Positions 1 to 7,602 of a DNA stretch of 64,000 bases are shown here, one piece after another. The position numbers and the translations under genes were made by a program. Positions within the stretch are counted from its first letter, which is position 1; each line of letters opens with the position of its first letter. Source of the DNA: UBA1309 sp047605645 (lineage in GTDB: Bacteria; Bacteroidota; Bacteroidia; Bacteroidales; Dysgonomonadaceae); the NCBI GenBank assembly GCA_047605645.1, contig JASGFJ010000026.1:1-64000 (forward strand), read 5' to 3'. Below the pieces are notes generated by a model, which was not told the DNA's origin, searched no databases, and saw only the letters and a list, made by a program, of their open reading frames with translations.

Positions 1-411
1 GCAAAATAATAATCGCAAAATAATATCTGCAAAACGAACCCCGGCAGTACCAACCCGTCATATCCGACAACACAAAAAACAATACATATATATAATGTGT
101 AAACGGATGTATGATATGGATGGATATTTAAATGGACGAATATGCCCAACGGGCATCGGGCGAATTGAATTCGCCCGCGAAATAATAAACGGCAAACATT
201 AACCGTGACGTGTGCAGGAGCTTCCGCTGAACGGAGCAATTATGCTTTTTTAGCCCAAATCCCTTGTTATCAAAGGAAAAAAGAGCTAATTTTGAATCTG
301 AAGTTTAGAAACTGCCCGGTAGAGGCGAATAGCACGAACATACAATTTAACACGAATGAATGGCTATATACCCTTATTCATTATTGTAATTAACCCCATA
401 AACATATCAAA
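1..411. other. intergenic, no supported gene
   Basis: No convincing coding region is visible here. The only open frame of note (205-393) has no family signature, no ribosome binding site and an unlikely composition. The left edge carries a short direct repeat (GCAAAATAAT at 1-10 and 15-24). Two adjacent hairpins lie at 142-177 and are listed separately. An A/T-rich imperfect inverted repeat (AATGAAT ... ATTCATT, about 354-382) lies just before the lipoprotein gene at 412. The region probably contains that gene's promoter, but no clean TTTG/TAnnTTTG pair was found. Confidence 0.5.
142..177. repeat. two tandem GC-rich hairpins
   Basis: Two perfect inverted repeats lie end to end: ATGCCC-aac-GGGCAT (142-156), then CGGGCGAA-ttgaa-TTCGCCCG (157-177). 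They stand out from the very A/T-rich surroundings. No T-run follows on either strand, so a classical intrinsic terminator is not clear. They could end a gene to the left of the window or be an RNA or protein target. The function is unknown. Confidence 0.5.
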
Positions 412-1707
412 ATGAACTTACGTATTCAAACCTTATTTCTAGTTGTTTTCTCTGTATTTCTTATGTCCTGTTCCGATAAGGACGACGACGGCATCCGGCA
501 GGATCAGTTACCGGAACAGATACAGACTTTCCTGCGGGAATACCTGCCAGAGAATAAATTTGTCTCTGCCCGGATGGACGGATTGGGTGTTGCTCTCTAT
601 TGTGTAGAGCTTGAGAATCAGATTGAAGCTGTTTTTTCTCCCAAAGGAGAATGGCTGTATTTGAAGAGCGAACGAGGGTTGCCGAATAGTGTGCAATTGC
701 TTTTTGACAGCAATACCCAGAAAGAATTAAAAAAACAATATGCCAATGAGAAAATTACGTCTCTTTTGAATTCCGTGGAGCATGAGTTGACGGTGTCGTT
801 TGGTACCGATAAGCAATTCAAGGAAATTGAAGGGCATGAAGGATACACTTTAGCCGAAGTGCTGAGCGGAGAGGGTAAATACCTCCTTCCCGAAAAGATG
901 AAACAATTTATCGGCAAGTATACAGAAGAGATTTCTGGAACTTATGGGACACTCAGTGTGCTTCGGTTTACAGGATTTCGTGGTGATATCTACCGATTGT
1001 GTGTGACTGATCGGGCTTTTGTGGATTTCTATGCGGATGGAGAGTGGTTTTATATGAAAAACCGGGGAAAGTCCAACGTGATACAGAATCTGTTTCTGAA
1101 TGATCTTCCTACAGGTATGGCGGTTGCTCTGACCGAGAAGCGGGCGAATGCTATTTCTTCGTTGGATGCGATCACCCGCTACAATCATTCCACGCTGTAT
1201 GGATTTGGTATGGATGATAAGGATTTTATCGTTATTGATGCGAGCAATAAAATAATAGAACCGCCATTGGCTCAAGCCCGTGAATATGTAAACCAGGCGT
1301 TTAACCCGGCAAAGGAAGTTTCTTTTAGTGTTCGGGTAAACACGCTTTCTGCTTACTTTCTGCGCTACGTTTTTGTTGCTGAGGGTGAGGACAAAATAAC
1401 ACTGGTGACGGATGTTTCGGGCAATATGCGGAATGTTTCTGCCGGTCCGGTTTCGAGCAACCCCGAGAATACAGTTGCTTTGCCCGCAACGTTATTGAAA
1501 ATGCTTCCCGGTGGAATAGCGAGCTACCTGGATACGCATTATCCGGATGGAGCGGTTTTGCGGGTGTCACATTCTTATTCGCGTAGCCAGGATGATATTC
1601 CGGAGACAGTAAGTTTGACCCTGCCGATTCCGAATAATCTGAAAATTATTGTCTTTGATGCGAATACCGGCGAATATATCCGGGATTATACTATTATTCA
1701 GTCTTAA
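412..1707 (+). CDS. PepSY-like domain lipoprotein
   Basis: A 431-residue exported lipoprotein. The N-terminus is a short hydrophobic signal ending in a lipobox (FLMSC, Cys20), followed by an Asp-rich stretch (SDKDDDG) typical of surface or outer-membrane lipoproteins in this phylum. The mature part holds repeated modules of the type IxxFLxxYxP ... GxxYxVxL ... GEWxYxK (about residues 37-100, 160-230 and 270-330, with a weaker one at the end). This pattern matches the PepSY-like (DUF2874, BLIP-like fold) family, which is usually periplasmic or surface-exposed and has no known enzymatic role. The gene stands alone and is followed by a hairpin at 1897-1933. The family call is by motif pattern; the ligand or partner is unknown. 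Confidence 0.75.
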   Translation: MNLRIQTLFLVVFSVFLMSCSDKDDDGIRQDQLPEQIQTFLREYLPENKFVSARMDGLGVALYCVELENQIEAVFSPKGEWLYLKSERGLPNSVQLLFDSNTQKELKKQYANEKITSLLNSVEHELTVSFGTDKQFKEIEGHEGYTLAEVLSGEGKYLLPEKMKQFIGKYTEEISGTYGTLSVLRFTGFRGDIYRLCVTDRAFVDFYADGEWFYMKNRGKSNVIQNLFLNDLPTGMAVALTEKRANAISSLDAITRYNHSTLYGFGMDDKDFIVIDASNKIIEPPLAQAREYVNQAFNPAKEVSFSVRVNTLSAYFLRYVFVAEGEDKITLVTDVSGNMRNVSAGPVSSNPENTVALPATLLKMLPGGIASYLDTHYPDGAVLRVSHSYSRSQDDIPETVSLTLPIPNNLKIIVFDANTGEYIRDYTIIQS

Positions 1708-1896
1708 AGGAGGTCGTACTGATCTTTCGTCAACTGTTTGTTGTAGAGGCGGTAGCATGGAGCCGGTACGGACTTTTGGCGGATCTTAGATAGCCGTTAG
1801 AGGTTTATCGGATAAAGATATTCATTATTTATGAGATGGCACTTGGATGATTCTGAGTGCTATCTTTGTTTTTGTCAGATTCTGATTGTGAAATGA

Positions 1897-1933
1897 AAGG
1901 AGGTTGTTCCGGAAGAACCGGAGCAGCCTCCTT
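1897..1933 (+). terminator. 16-bp hairpin, terminator-like
   Basis: A 16-bp stem with a short loop, AAGGAGGTTGTTCCGG pairing with CCGGAGCAGCCTCCTT, allowing G-U pairs. Only GGGGG follows rather than a T-run, so termination is possible but not certain. It lies about 190 bp after the PepSY-like lipoprotein gene. Its arm shares GAGGTTGTTCCGG almost exactly with the clear terminator after htpG (20231-20266). Confidence 0.5.
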
Positions 1934-2046
1934 GGGGGTATCACATTTGCGGGTTGTGTTGTGATTGTATGCTGTTGCGGCATCCTTTCCCGAGCTTTGC
2001 GTACATGCTTTGTCGGCGAGTCGTATTGTGTTTCAAGCCTAGGGTT

Positions 2047-2153
2047 GGGTGGCTCGCCCCGCGTGAGGGATTGCAGCGGGCAGCAGGCGCGTAGGAACGG
2101 AGCGCAGGATGCGAGTGGAAAGCCCGACCCGCAGCTTGCGGAGGGGCACGCCC
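2047..2153. repeat. GC-rich palindromic intergenic element
   Basis: A GC-rich block about 107 bp long in an A/T-rich gap between two convergent genes. It can close on itself as nested stems: GGGTG/CGCCC (2047-2051 with 2149-2153), GCCCC/GGGGC (2056-2060 with 2143-2147), CGGGC/GCCCG (2077-2081 with 2122-2126), and a hairpin CCGCA/TGCGG (2129-2141). Poly-A follows. From memory, similar intergenic blocks with GGGATTGCAGCGG and a GCCCGACCCG arm recur in many Bacteroidota genomes. The overlapping open frame 1904-2200 is explained by the GC-rich composition and is not called as a gene. Function unknown (REP-like repeat or structured RNA). Confidence 0.6.
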
Positions 2154-2208
2154 AGAAAAAAATATTAAAAAAGTGTTTCCGACCGATTTTCGGTGAGTAG
2201 CCAGGTGA

Positions 2209-3783
2209 CTACCTTTCTATGGCCATAACGCTTATTTCTACTTTTTCTTCGTCAGCCGTTTTTGCTTCTTCCGGGAATATACGGGGACTGTTTGCGAGTT
2301 CCCAAATGAATGCAAATGCGAGTTTTGTCCTTTTGTATAATCCGTTGAAGTCGATCCGTTTTGCTTCGTCGGTTTCTTTGTGGTAGTCTTTGTGCATTCC
2401 GCTTGTGAGCATGATGGCGGGAATACCTTTTTCGTAGAAAGAGGCTTGGTCGGAACGGTGAAATAACCGCTCGTTGTCTCCGGGGGTTGTGTATTTGTAA
2501 TCGAGGGTGAGTTGCGTTGTTTTTTGATTCACATTCTCAAGTACATTGCACAAACGTTTGCTATTTTTCTCGTGATTGACAACGTAGACATAGTTGTTTC
2601 CTTTTGAAGCGTATTCATCTCCCAGGCGTCCTACCATGTCGAGATTGATGCAGGCTTTGGTATTTTTGAGGGGGTAGACGGGATGGTTGGTGTAGAAACC
2701 GGAGCCTGTAAGTGATACTTCTTCTGCCGCCGGAAAAAGGAATACAATGGATCGGCGGGGGCCTTTTCCCTGTTTTTTTGCTTTATTCATGACGTTGGCA
2801 ATTTCTAAGACTGCGGATACTCCGGAGGCATTGTCGTCTGCACCGTTGTATATCTTATCGTAACTGGTCCCTTCGTGATCGTGATGTGCTGTAACGAAGA
2901 TGTATTCCTCTTTCAAATCGGTGCCCTCTACGATAGCTATGATGTTGTTGACTCCGGCATTGGTATAGATTCTGTTTCCTGTAAATGTGAATGACTCATC
3001 TATCTGGCTTGCCTGACTTATTCCGGTTGCTTCTGTTTCGTATTCTATCTGTTTGATTGTTTTGTTGAGCGGTTGAAGGATTTTGTTGGCGAGGAGCTGA
3101 TTTATCTCAATTTTCGGGATTCGGTTTTGTTCGTTGTATTCCTCACTTTGCTGATATGTGATTCGGGAATAGTTGTAATTGTTGAATTTTCGAAAATCGT
3201 TTTTTACTCTCAGTATGGCTTTTGGCCTTTGCTTTTCGATGTACCTTTTTCCTTCGCTGGAGGAAAAATAGGGGATTCCATATTTGTTGAACGGCCCTTC
3301 GTTTTCGATCATCATGATGACTTTATCGGCAATATCTACTTTGGCAAAATCGTTGTATGATGCGCCGTATATTCCATAGCCGACAAAAACGATTTTGTCC
3401 GCACTGATAATGGAGTCGTGTATGTCAAGATTGGGGTATGAATAATCTTTTTCGTAATCGAAGCCGTGCATCAGAAATCTTTTATTTCCCTTTTGGGTGT
3501 TCATTGCGTTGATGTTTTGAAGGTAACTTCCCTTGTTGCCGGTTTTTACCTCTTTTTGTTTGAGATATTCTGTAATATATTCAACAGCTTTTGCACCTCC
3601 GGGTTTTCCTGTTCCCCGTCCTTCAAATTTATCGGAAGCAAGTACTTCCAGTGTTTTCCGTATGTTGGCGGAGTCTATCAATGCTGCATAGGTCAACATC
3701 CTTTGATCCTGGGCACAGAGTGTGGCGGATGTGAGCAGGCAAATAATTGTAAAGAGGACGGAAATTGTTTTCTTACTTTTCAT
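2209..3783 (-). CDS. M28 family metallopeptidase, exported
   Basis: A 524-residue zinc aminopeptidase of family M28 (aminopeptidase Y/S type). A Sec signal peptide covers residues 1-24 (cleavage near LCA|Q). Zinc-ligand motifs appear in the family order: H301-x-D302 region (AHHDHEG), the GADDNASG motif with D316/D317, the E354-E355 pair (PAAEEVS), D382 (NLDMVGR), and a late His in SGMHKDYH. The N-terminal half probably holds the PA-like insert common in this family. It should cleave N-terminal residues from peptides in the periplasm or outside the cell. It lies downstream of the M48 peptidase gene on the same strand, but 364 bp away, so a shared operon is unlikely. Confidence 0.9.
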   Translation of the reverse strand: MKSKKTISVLFTIICLLTSATLCAQDQRMLTYAALIDSANIRKTLEVLASDKFEGRGTGKPGGAKAVEYITEYLKQKEVKTGNKGSYLQNINAMNTQKGNKRFLMHGFDYEKDYSYPNLDIHDSIISADKIVFVGYGIYGASYNDFAKVDIADKVIMMIENEGPFNKYGIPYFSSSEGKRYIEKQRPKAILRVKNDFRKFNNYNYSRITYQQSEEYNEQNRIPKIEINQLLANKILQPLNKTIKQIEYETEATGISQASQIDESFTFTGNRIYTNAGVNNIIAIVEGTDLKEEYIFVTAHHDHEGTSYDKIYNGADDNASGVSAVLEIANVMNKAKKQGKGPRRSIVFLFPAAEEVSLTGSGFYTNHPVYPLKNTKACINLDMVGRLGDEYASKGNNYVYVVNHEKNSKRLCNVLENVNQKTTQLTLDYKYTTPGDNERLFHRSDQASFYEKGIPAIMLTSGMHKDYHKETDEAKRIDFNGLYKRTKLAFAFIWELANSPRIFPEEAKTADEEKVEISVMAIER

Positions 3784-3972
3784 AGGCTTAATTTTTTTAC
3801 TGGTAGGCGGTATGGAATCCGCCCGGTTTTTTAATGATTGTTGTGGATGATTGAATAAAAGTCAGGTTTTGGTTTATGTAAATAGCCTGTAATTCGTTTT
3901 TAATGAGTTGTATTGTTGCCGGGAAGGATCGGGTAGCATACAGATTTATTCTTAATACTTGCCGAAAATTTG

Positions 3973-4010
3973 AAAAGAAGGAGAGCTGTTGTTCAGGCAA
4001 TCCTTCTTTT
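3973..4010 (-). terminator. hairpin downstream of M48 peptidase gene
   Basis: A 10-bp perfect inverted repeat (AAAAGAAGGA / TCCTTCTTTT) with an 18-nt loop. Read on the minus strand it ends in a short U-rich tract. It lies about 140 bp after the stop of the M48 gene and before the M28 gene, so it probably separates the two transcription units. The rest of 3784-4147 shows no supported gene; the weak 67-codon frame at 3797-4000 has no signature. Confidence 0.5.
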
Positions 4011-4147
4011 ATGATGTGGCGTGATATACAAATGGTTGCGGAGGTTGAATGAATAATAGGGATTGATTGATTTTTGGAGTTTCCTTCCGCGGGTTTGCAT
4101 GGTTCGGATAATCAGCTTTCCGTTACGGGTTAGGGAGCATCGGAGAA

Positions 4148-4945
4148 CTATTGTCTTTTGCCCAATTCTTCGATACGTGTTTTTAGATTCGGATGGCTGG
4201 AGAATAATTGTTTGTATTTGCTTTGTTCTACCGACCCGGCTTCTTGCTGCATCTTTAAGAGTACTTCTAACGAGGAGGCCATCTGGGAGGGATTTTTCCC
4301 TAATTTCTTCAATAATTCATAAGAATAGGCATCCGCCTGTGATTCCTGTTTCTGAGAAAACTGAGCTTTGCTGAGCGACTCGGCTAAGGATCCTAGCTGG
4401 GAGTCGGTTAGCGCTGCGGCTGTTGATCCTGCCACTGATCCGGCTGCGTCTTTGAGTGCCGATATGCGTAATGCAGTAACAAATGCATTTTTAGAATCTT
4501 TGTTTACGACATGGCCTATTTCATGACATACGACAGCCAGGATCTGGTCGTCAGTCATCTTTTCCATTAAGCCGGCGAATACGCGAATACTCCCGTTTGC
4601 ACAGGCAAATGCATTCATGTCGATGACATAATAGGGTTGAATGTCGAGACGATGTTGTTTGACAATATCTGCGGGAAGGATGGATACGATGTTTGCCAAT
4701 CGTTTGGCGCAGGCTTGCTTTCCTGCGTCTTTGTCTGTCGATTTACACAAGGGGTTGTGTGTGTCCATCCATTGTATGTATTCATTGCAATATTGATGGA
4801 TGTCGGCATCTGAAATCGTAAATGATTGAGCTGTTTTTGATGCGGCATTGATTATTTTGGAATTTTTTAAAGCTTTTCCAAATTGAGCATGAGCAGACAG
4901 GCTGCAAATCGATAAAATAACAACGGATAAAATAATTTTTTTCAT
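4148..4945 (-). CDS. M48 family metalloprotease, exported
   Basis: A 265-residue zinc protease of the M48 (Ste24/HtpX/LoiP-like) family. It has a signal peptide (residues 1-20, ending AHA|Q) and no further membrane segments, so it is a secreted or periplasmic M48 rather than the integral HtpX type. The catalytic HEIGH motif is at 141-145 and the third zinc ligand is probably Glu201 in ESQAD. The hydrophobic Ala/Gly-rich stretch at 165-185 between them is usual. Members act in envelope protein quality control; the substrate here is unknown. It is a single gene. Confidence 0.88.
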   Translation of the reverse strand: MKKIILSVVILSICSLSAHAQFGKALKNSKIINAASKTAQSFTISDADIHQYCNEYIQWMDTHNPLCKSTDKDAGKQACAKRLANIVSILPADIVKQHRLDIQPYYVIDMNAFACANGSIRVFAGLMEKMTDDQILAVVCHEIGHVVNKDSKNAFVTALRISALKDAAGSVAGSTAAALTDSQLGSLAESLSKAQFSQKQESQADAYSYELLKKLGKNPSQMASSLEVLLKMQQEAGSVEQSKYKQLFSSHPNLKTRIEELGKRQ

Positions 4946-5877
4946 AGCTGTGATTTGTTACATCCGACAAACAGGAGTTTGCCAAAAGTGTAAAGTTTGT
5001 GAATTAATAAGATATATACTATTGAATGACAAAGATATATAATTTTCCGGTAAATAAAAATAAATATGTCAAAAGGCTTTGTGTCAATTTCTTAATGGCT
5101 GGTTTCCGGGTGGAAAAGAGACGATGGATCGGGTGCTAGGGTATGTTTTTTATGTAAGTAAATGTTGACAATAGGTTGTATATGTGTATGTATGTTGAAG
5201 ATGAGCGGTTTGTTGGGGTTTGATGTCTGAGCCTTTTTTTATAGAACTGCTTCTGTCTGGATGTGTCGCGTTGTACTCTTATAGCGGAATCAGGAGTTTG
5301 TGGTACCTCTTTTTTAGGAAGTTGTGTAATTGGTGTTTTGTCAACTGGGATAAGAAATTTCTTCGGGGGAGGAGGTGATGGCGGTTGTGCTTTGGAGGGT
5401 GGTTTGTGTTTGGTTTCATGAAAGGTCAAGGAAAGTTTGCCTTCTTTTTCTGAACTTTTTCAAAAAAGTCACTAGGGTACATTCCGATTTGCTCGTTTCT
5501 ATTTATAAGTGGCGTTCCGAAATTGCGGCGGCTGACGTTCAACTAATGTGTTTTGACTAATGAAAATGCAGATTAAAAGCATCAACCCGACGAATTTTGT
5601 CAGGCTTGTCTCCTGAAGGCAAGATGAGTAAAAGACAGTAAAACTGACTAATTTGCAATACATATATTTACAGAGAAACGGCTTACATTCAACTAACAAT
5701 GCCTATAAAAAGGAGTTTGTTTCTCTGTGTCTTACATATAACCTAAATTGAAAGCCTATGGAAAAAAACATTCCTCAAGCGAAAACCCGGAATAAAATCC
5801 AGTTGCGTTTTCCGGTGTAACTAACTATTCAAAGCAACAAATCCCTAATTAATTAAGAACAATTAAATACTATTGTT
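4946..5877. other. 930-bp gap without a supported gene
   Basis: No open frame here carries a recognisable domain or good start context. One minus-strand frame (5136-5429) encodes a proline- and lysine-rich segment (PPSKAQPPSPPPPKK) and could be a remnant of a TonB-like or linker-containing gene, but nothing proves it is expressed. The right end (about 5700-5877) is probably the promoter and leader of the LamG gene. Confidence 0.45.
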
Positions 5878-7050
5878 ATGAGAAAATTTTTATTATTTAT
5901 TTTGCTTTCGTTAAGTAGTGTTACTATTGCTCATGCTCAGACCCCTGTTCCTGTAGCTTCGCTTATGGATATTAAATTTATGATGGATACTACGGCTGTG
6001 GATATCTCTATGCAGGATTTTGATGTAGAAAAATTCGGTTTGCCTACTACATTGTATGATCCCGAAGTGAAAATGTGGGTAGCTCATTTTGACAGGACAA
6101 GTAATACCGACTATTGGAAAGTGGATTATAAAGACAATGCTACATTTCGGGCAGCCATGCGTGCTCCTTTCACCATTGAAGTATTTGTGAAAGTGGAAGG
6201 GGCGGAAGAAATGTCGCCCATTGCTTCCATGGAAAGTGGCGGGTTTGGCCTTGAGCAAGTAAATGGTGGAGGCAATATGCGTCTCTGGGTCGGAGCGGAT
6301 GCCGGCGGTTATAAGAAGGCAGGTAATCAAAGCATATACAATGCTTCATCTCCCGAATATCACCATGTCTTATATACGTATGACGGTAATAATATCAAGA
6401 CATATTATGATGGCGTGTTGAGTGAAACTCTATCGGTCGGCTCTATTGTGAGATGGAACGAAGCAAAGAATGTGTATTGGCTGGCTATCGGTGGAGATGC
6501 CAGTGTCGGAGATTACGTTCAAGGACCTTTTAAAGGCAATGTGGCTTTGATTCGTTTCTATGATGAAGAGATTGATGCAACTAGGGTTACAGCTCTCCAC
6601 GATCAATTGGAAGCTCGCATTGCCTTAACTAGGGCTGACGAGCTGAATACGATGCTGGAAGAGACGTTGTATGATATTTGTTTGGATTTGCTCGCAGACG
6701 GGTCCTCCAGGTTTATGGACGGGGCTGAACTTCTGGACGAAGGTTGGGAAATGATGGTCTCGATGAATCTGACCGATGCGGATATCACTACTTTTCTGAA
6801 TAAGGTTAACTTGTTTATATCCAGTACGTCTTCCGAAAGGGGAATCAAAGTAGCAAAACAACCAACAGCTTCTGTGAAAGGGAATGTCCTTGTTGTAGAA
6901 GGAATGGAAAATCCGGCAGTGAGCATCTATGGATTGTCGGGTATTGTCCTGCTTAAGGCTACCGGCAATAACATTGATATCTCGAAACTCACTCCGGGCA
7001 TTTATGTTGCAGCGATAAATGGATACAAGATTAAAATAGTGAAGAGGTAA
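5878..7050 (+). CDS. LamG-domain protein with T9SS sorting tail
   Basis: A 390-residue secreted protein. A signal peptide covers residues 1-20 (AHA|Q). Residues about 50-230 look like a concanavalin A-like/LamG jelly-roll: strands such as TIEVFVKV, YHHVLYTYDG and VALIRFYDEEID are typical of Laminin_G_3 repeats. After a helical linker (235-310), the last 65 residues resemble a type A T9SS C-terminal sorting domain (VxVxGMxNPxVSIYGLSG ... DISKLTPGIYVAAINGYKIKIVKR-like pattern, ending in basic residues). By family knowledge such tails direct passage through the type IX secretion system to the surface. The binding target is unknown. The gene is isolated, with a strong terminator at 7062. Confidence 0.75.
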   Translation: MRKFLLFILLSLSSVTIAHAQTPVPVASLMDIKFMMDTTAVDISMQDFDVEKFGLPTTLYDPEVKMWVAHFDRTSNTDYWKVDYKDNATFRAAMRAPFTIEVFVKVEGAEEMSPIASMESGGFGLEQVNGGGNMRLWVGADAGGYKKAGNQSIYNASSPEYHHVLYTYDGNNIKTYYDGVLSETLSVGSIVRWNEAKNVYWLAIGGDASVGDYVQGPFKGNVALIRFYDEEIDATRVTALHDQLEARIALTRADELNTMLEETLYDICLDLLADGSSRFMDGAELLDEGWEMMVSMNLTDADITTFLNKVNLFISSTSSERGIKVAKQPTASVKGNVLVVEGMENPAVSIYGLSGIVLLKATGNNIDISKLTPGIYVAAINGYKIKIVKR

Positions 7051-7061
7051 TTGCTGCGTTG

Positions 7062-7103
7062 TAATCCGGAGTAGCGCGGCTTAGCTGCTTCGGGTTATTT
7101 TTT
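7062..7103 (+). terminator. intrinsic terminator after LamG gene
   Basis: A 14-bp stem (TAATCCGGAGTAGC with GCTGCTTCGGGTTA, three G-U pairs) with an 8-nt loop is followed directly by TTTTTT. It starts 11 bp after the LamG stop codon. Confidence 0.85.
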
Positions 7104-7602
7104 CTTAAGTCGTTCAATAAAATTAGTTTTATCTGTCTGATTCTTTACGTCGCTTATTTTCTGGACGCAGGAAGGTTGTGTCTTTCAAATTTATTTTCTG
7201 TGGTATCTGATCTGTTCAATCGTTCCGAAAAACATTCCTTTATCAATGCAGAGCATCTACTTCTGTCTCCTTTGGAGGAAGAAGAAATAGAATGGAGAAA
7301 AAGTGCTTGTCTGAAATTGAATACAAGTACGTATATAACTTCTCTTTCCGTAATCTCTGATAATAGAATAAGGATAGTCCTAAAATCGGCATCGTAATAT
7401 ACTGTGAGGAGGTTTGTCTTTTTTCTCTGAAATCTCTTTTATTGAAGAACAAAAGAACGAGAGAATATAGGCATAGATAAAAAAGAATTAGCCTCCCCTT
7501 AAAAAGCGATTTGAATTAGATACACAACGGGAATTACTTCCATCCCCGTTGCCCTCTTTTATTTATTCTCTTATGAGTCGCTCTACCTGTAAGCTCAATT
7601 TA
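7104..7602. other. gap of ~500 bp, no supported gene
   Basis: The open frame at 7176-7397 (73 codons) has no recognisable motif and no ribosome binding site. A hairpin (CAACGGG/CCCGTTG, 7525-7551) lies about 50 bp after the minus-strand antiporter stop and may be its terminator. Nothing else was recognised. Confidence 0.45.
7525..7551 (-). terminator. hairpin downstream of antiporter gene
   Basis: An inverted repeat CAACGGG ... CCCGTTG with a 13-nt loop, downstream of the minus-strand antiporter gene. No long U-run follows, so the terminator role is tentative. Confidence 0.4.

Noticed and set aside
205..393. 62-codon open frame upstream of the lipoprotein gene
   Set aside because: No start context, no motif, composition unlike neighbouring genes.
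1904..2200. 98-codon open frame
   Set aside because: It is kept open by the GC-rich palindromic element and the preceding hairpin; no protein signature.
3797..4000. 67-codon minus-strand frame between the two peptidase genes
   Set aside because: No family match; overlaps a terminator-like hairpin.
7176..7397. 73-codon plus-strand frame with an EEEE-rich centre
   Set aside because: No ribosome binding site, no homology recognised; the region lies between a terminator and the end of the antiporter gene.
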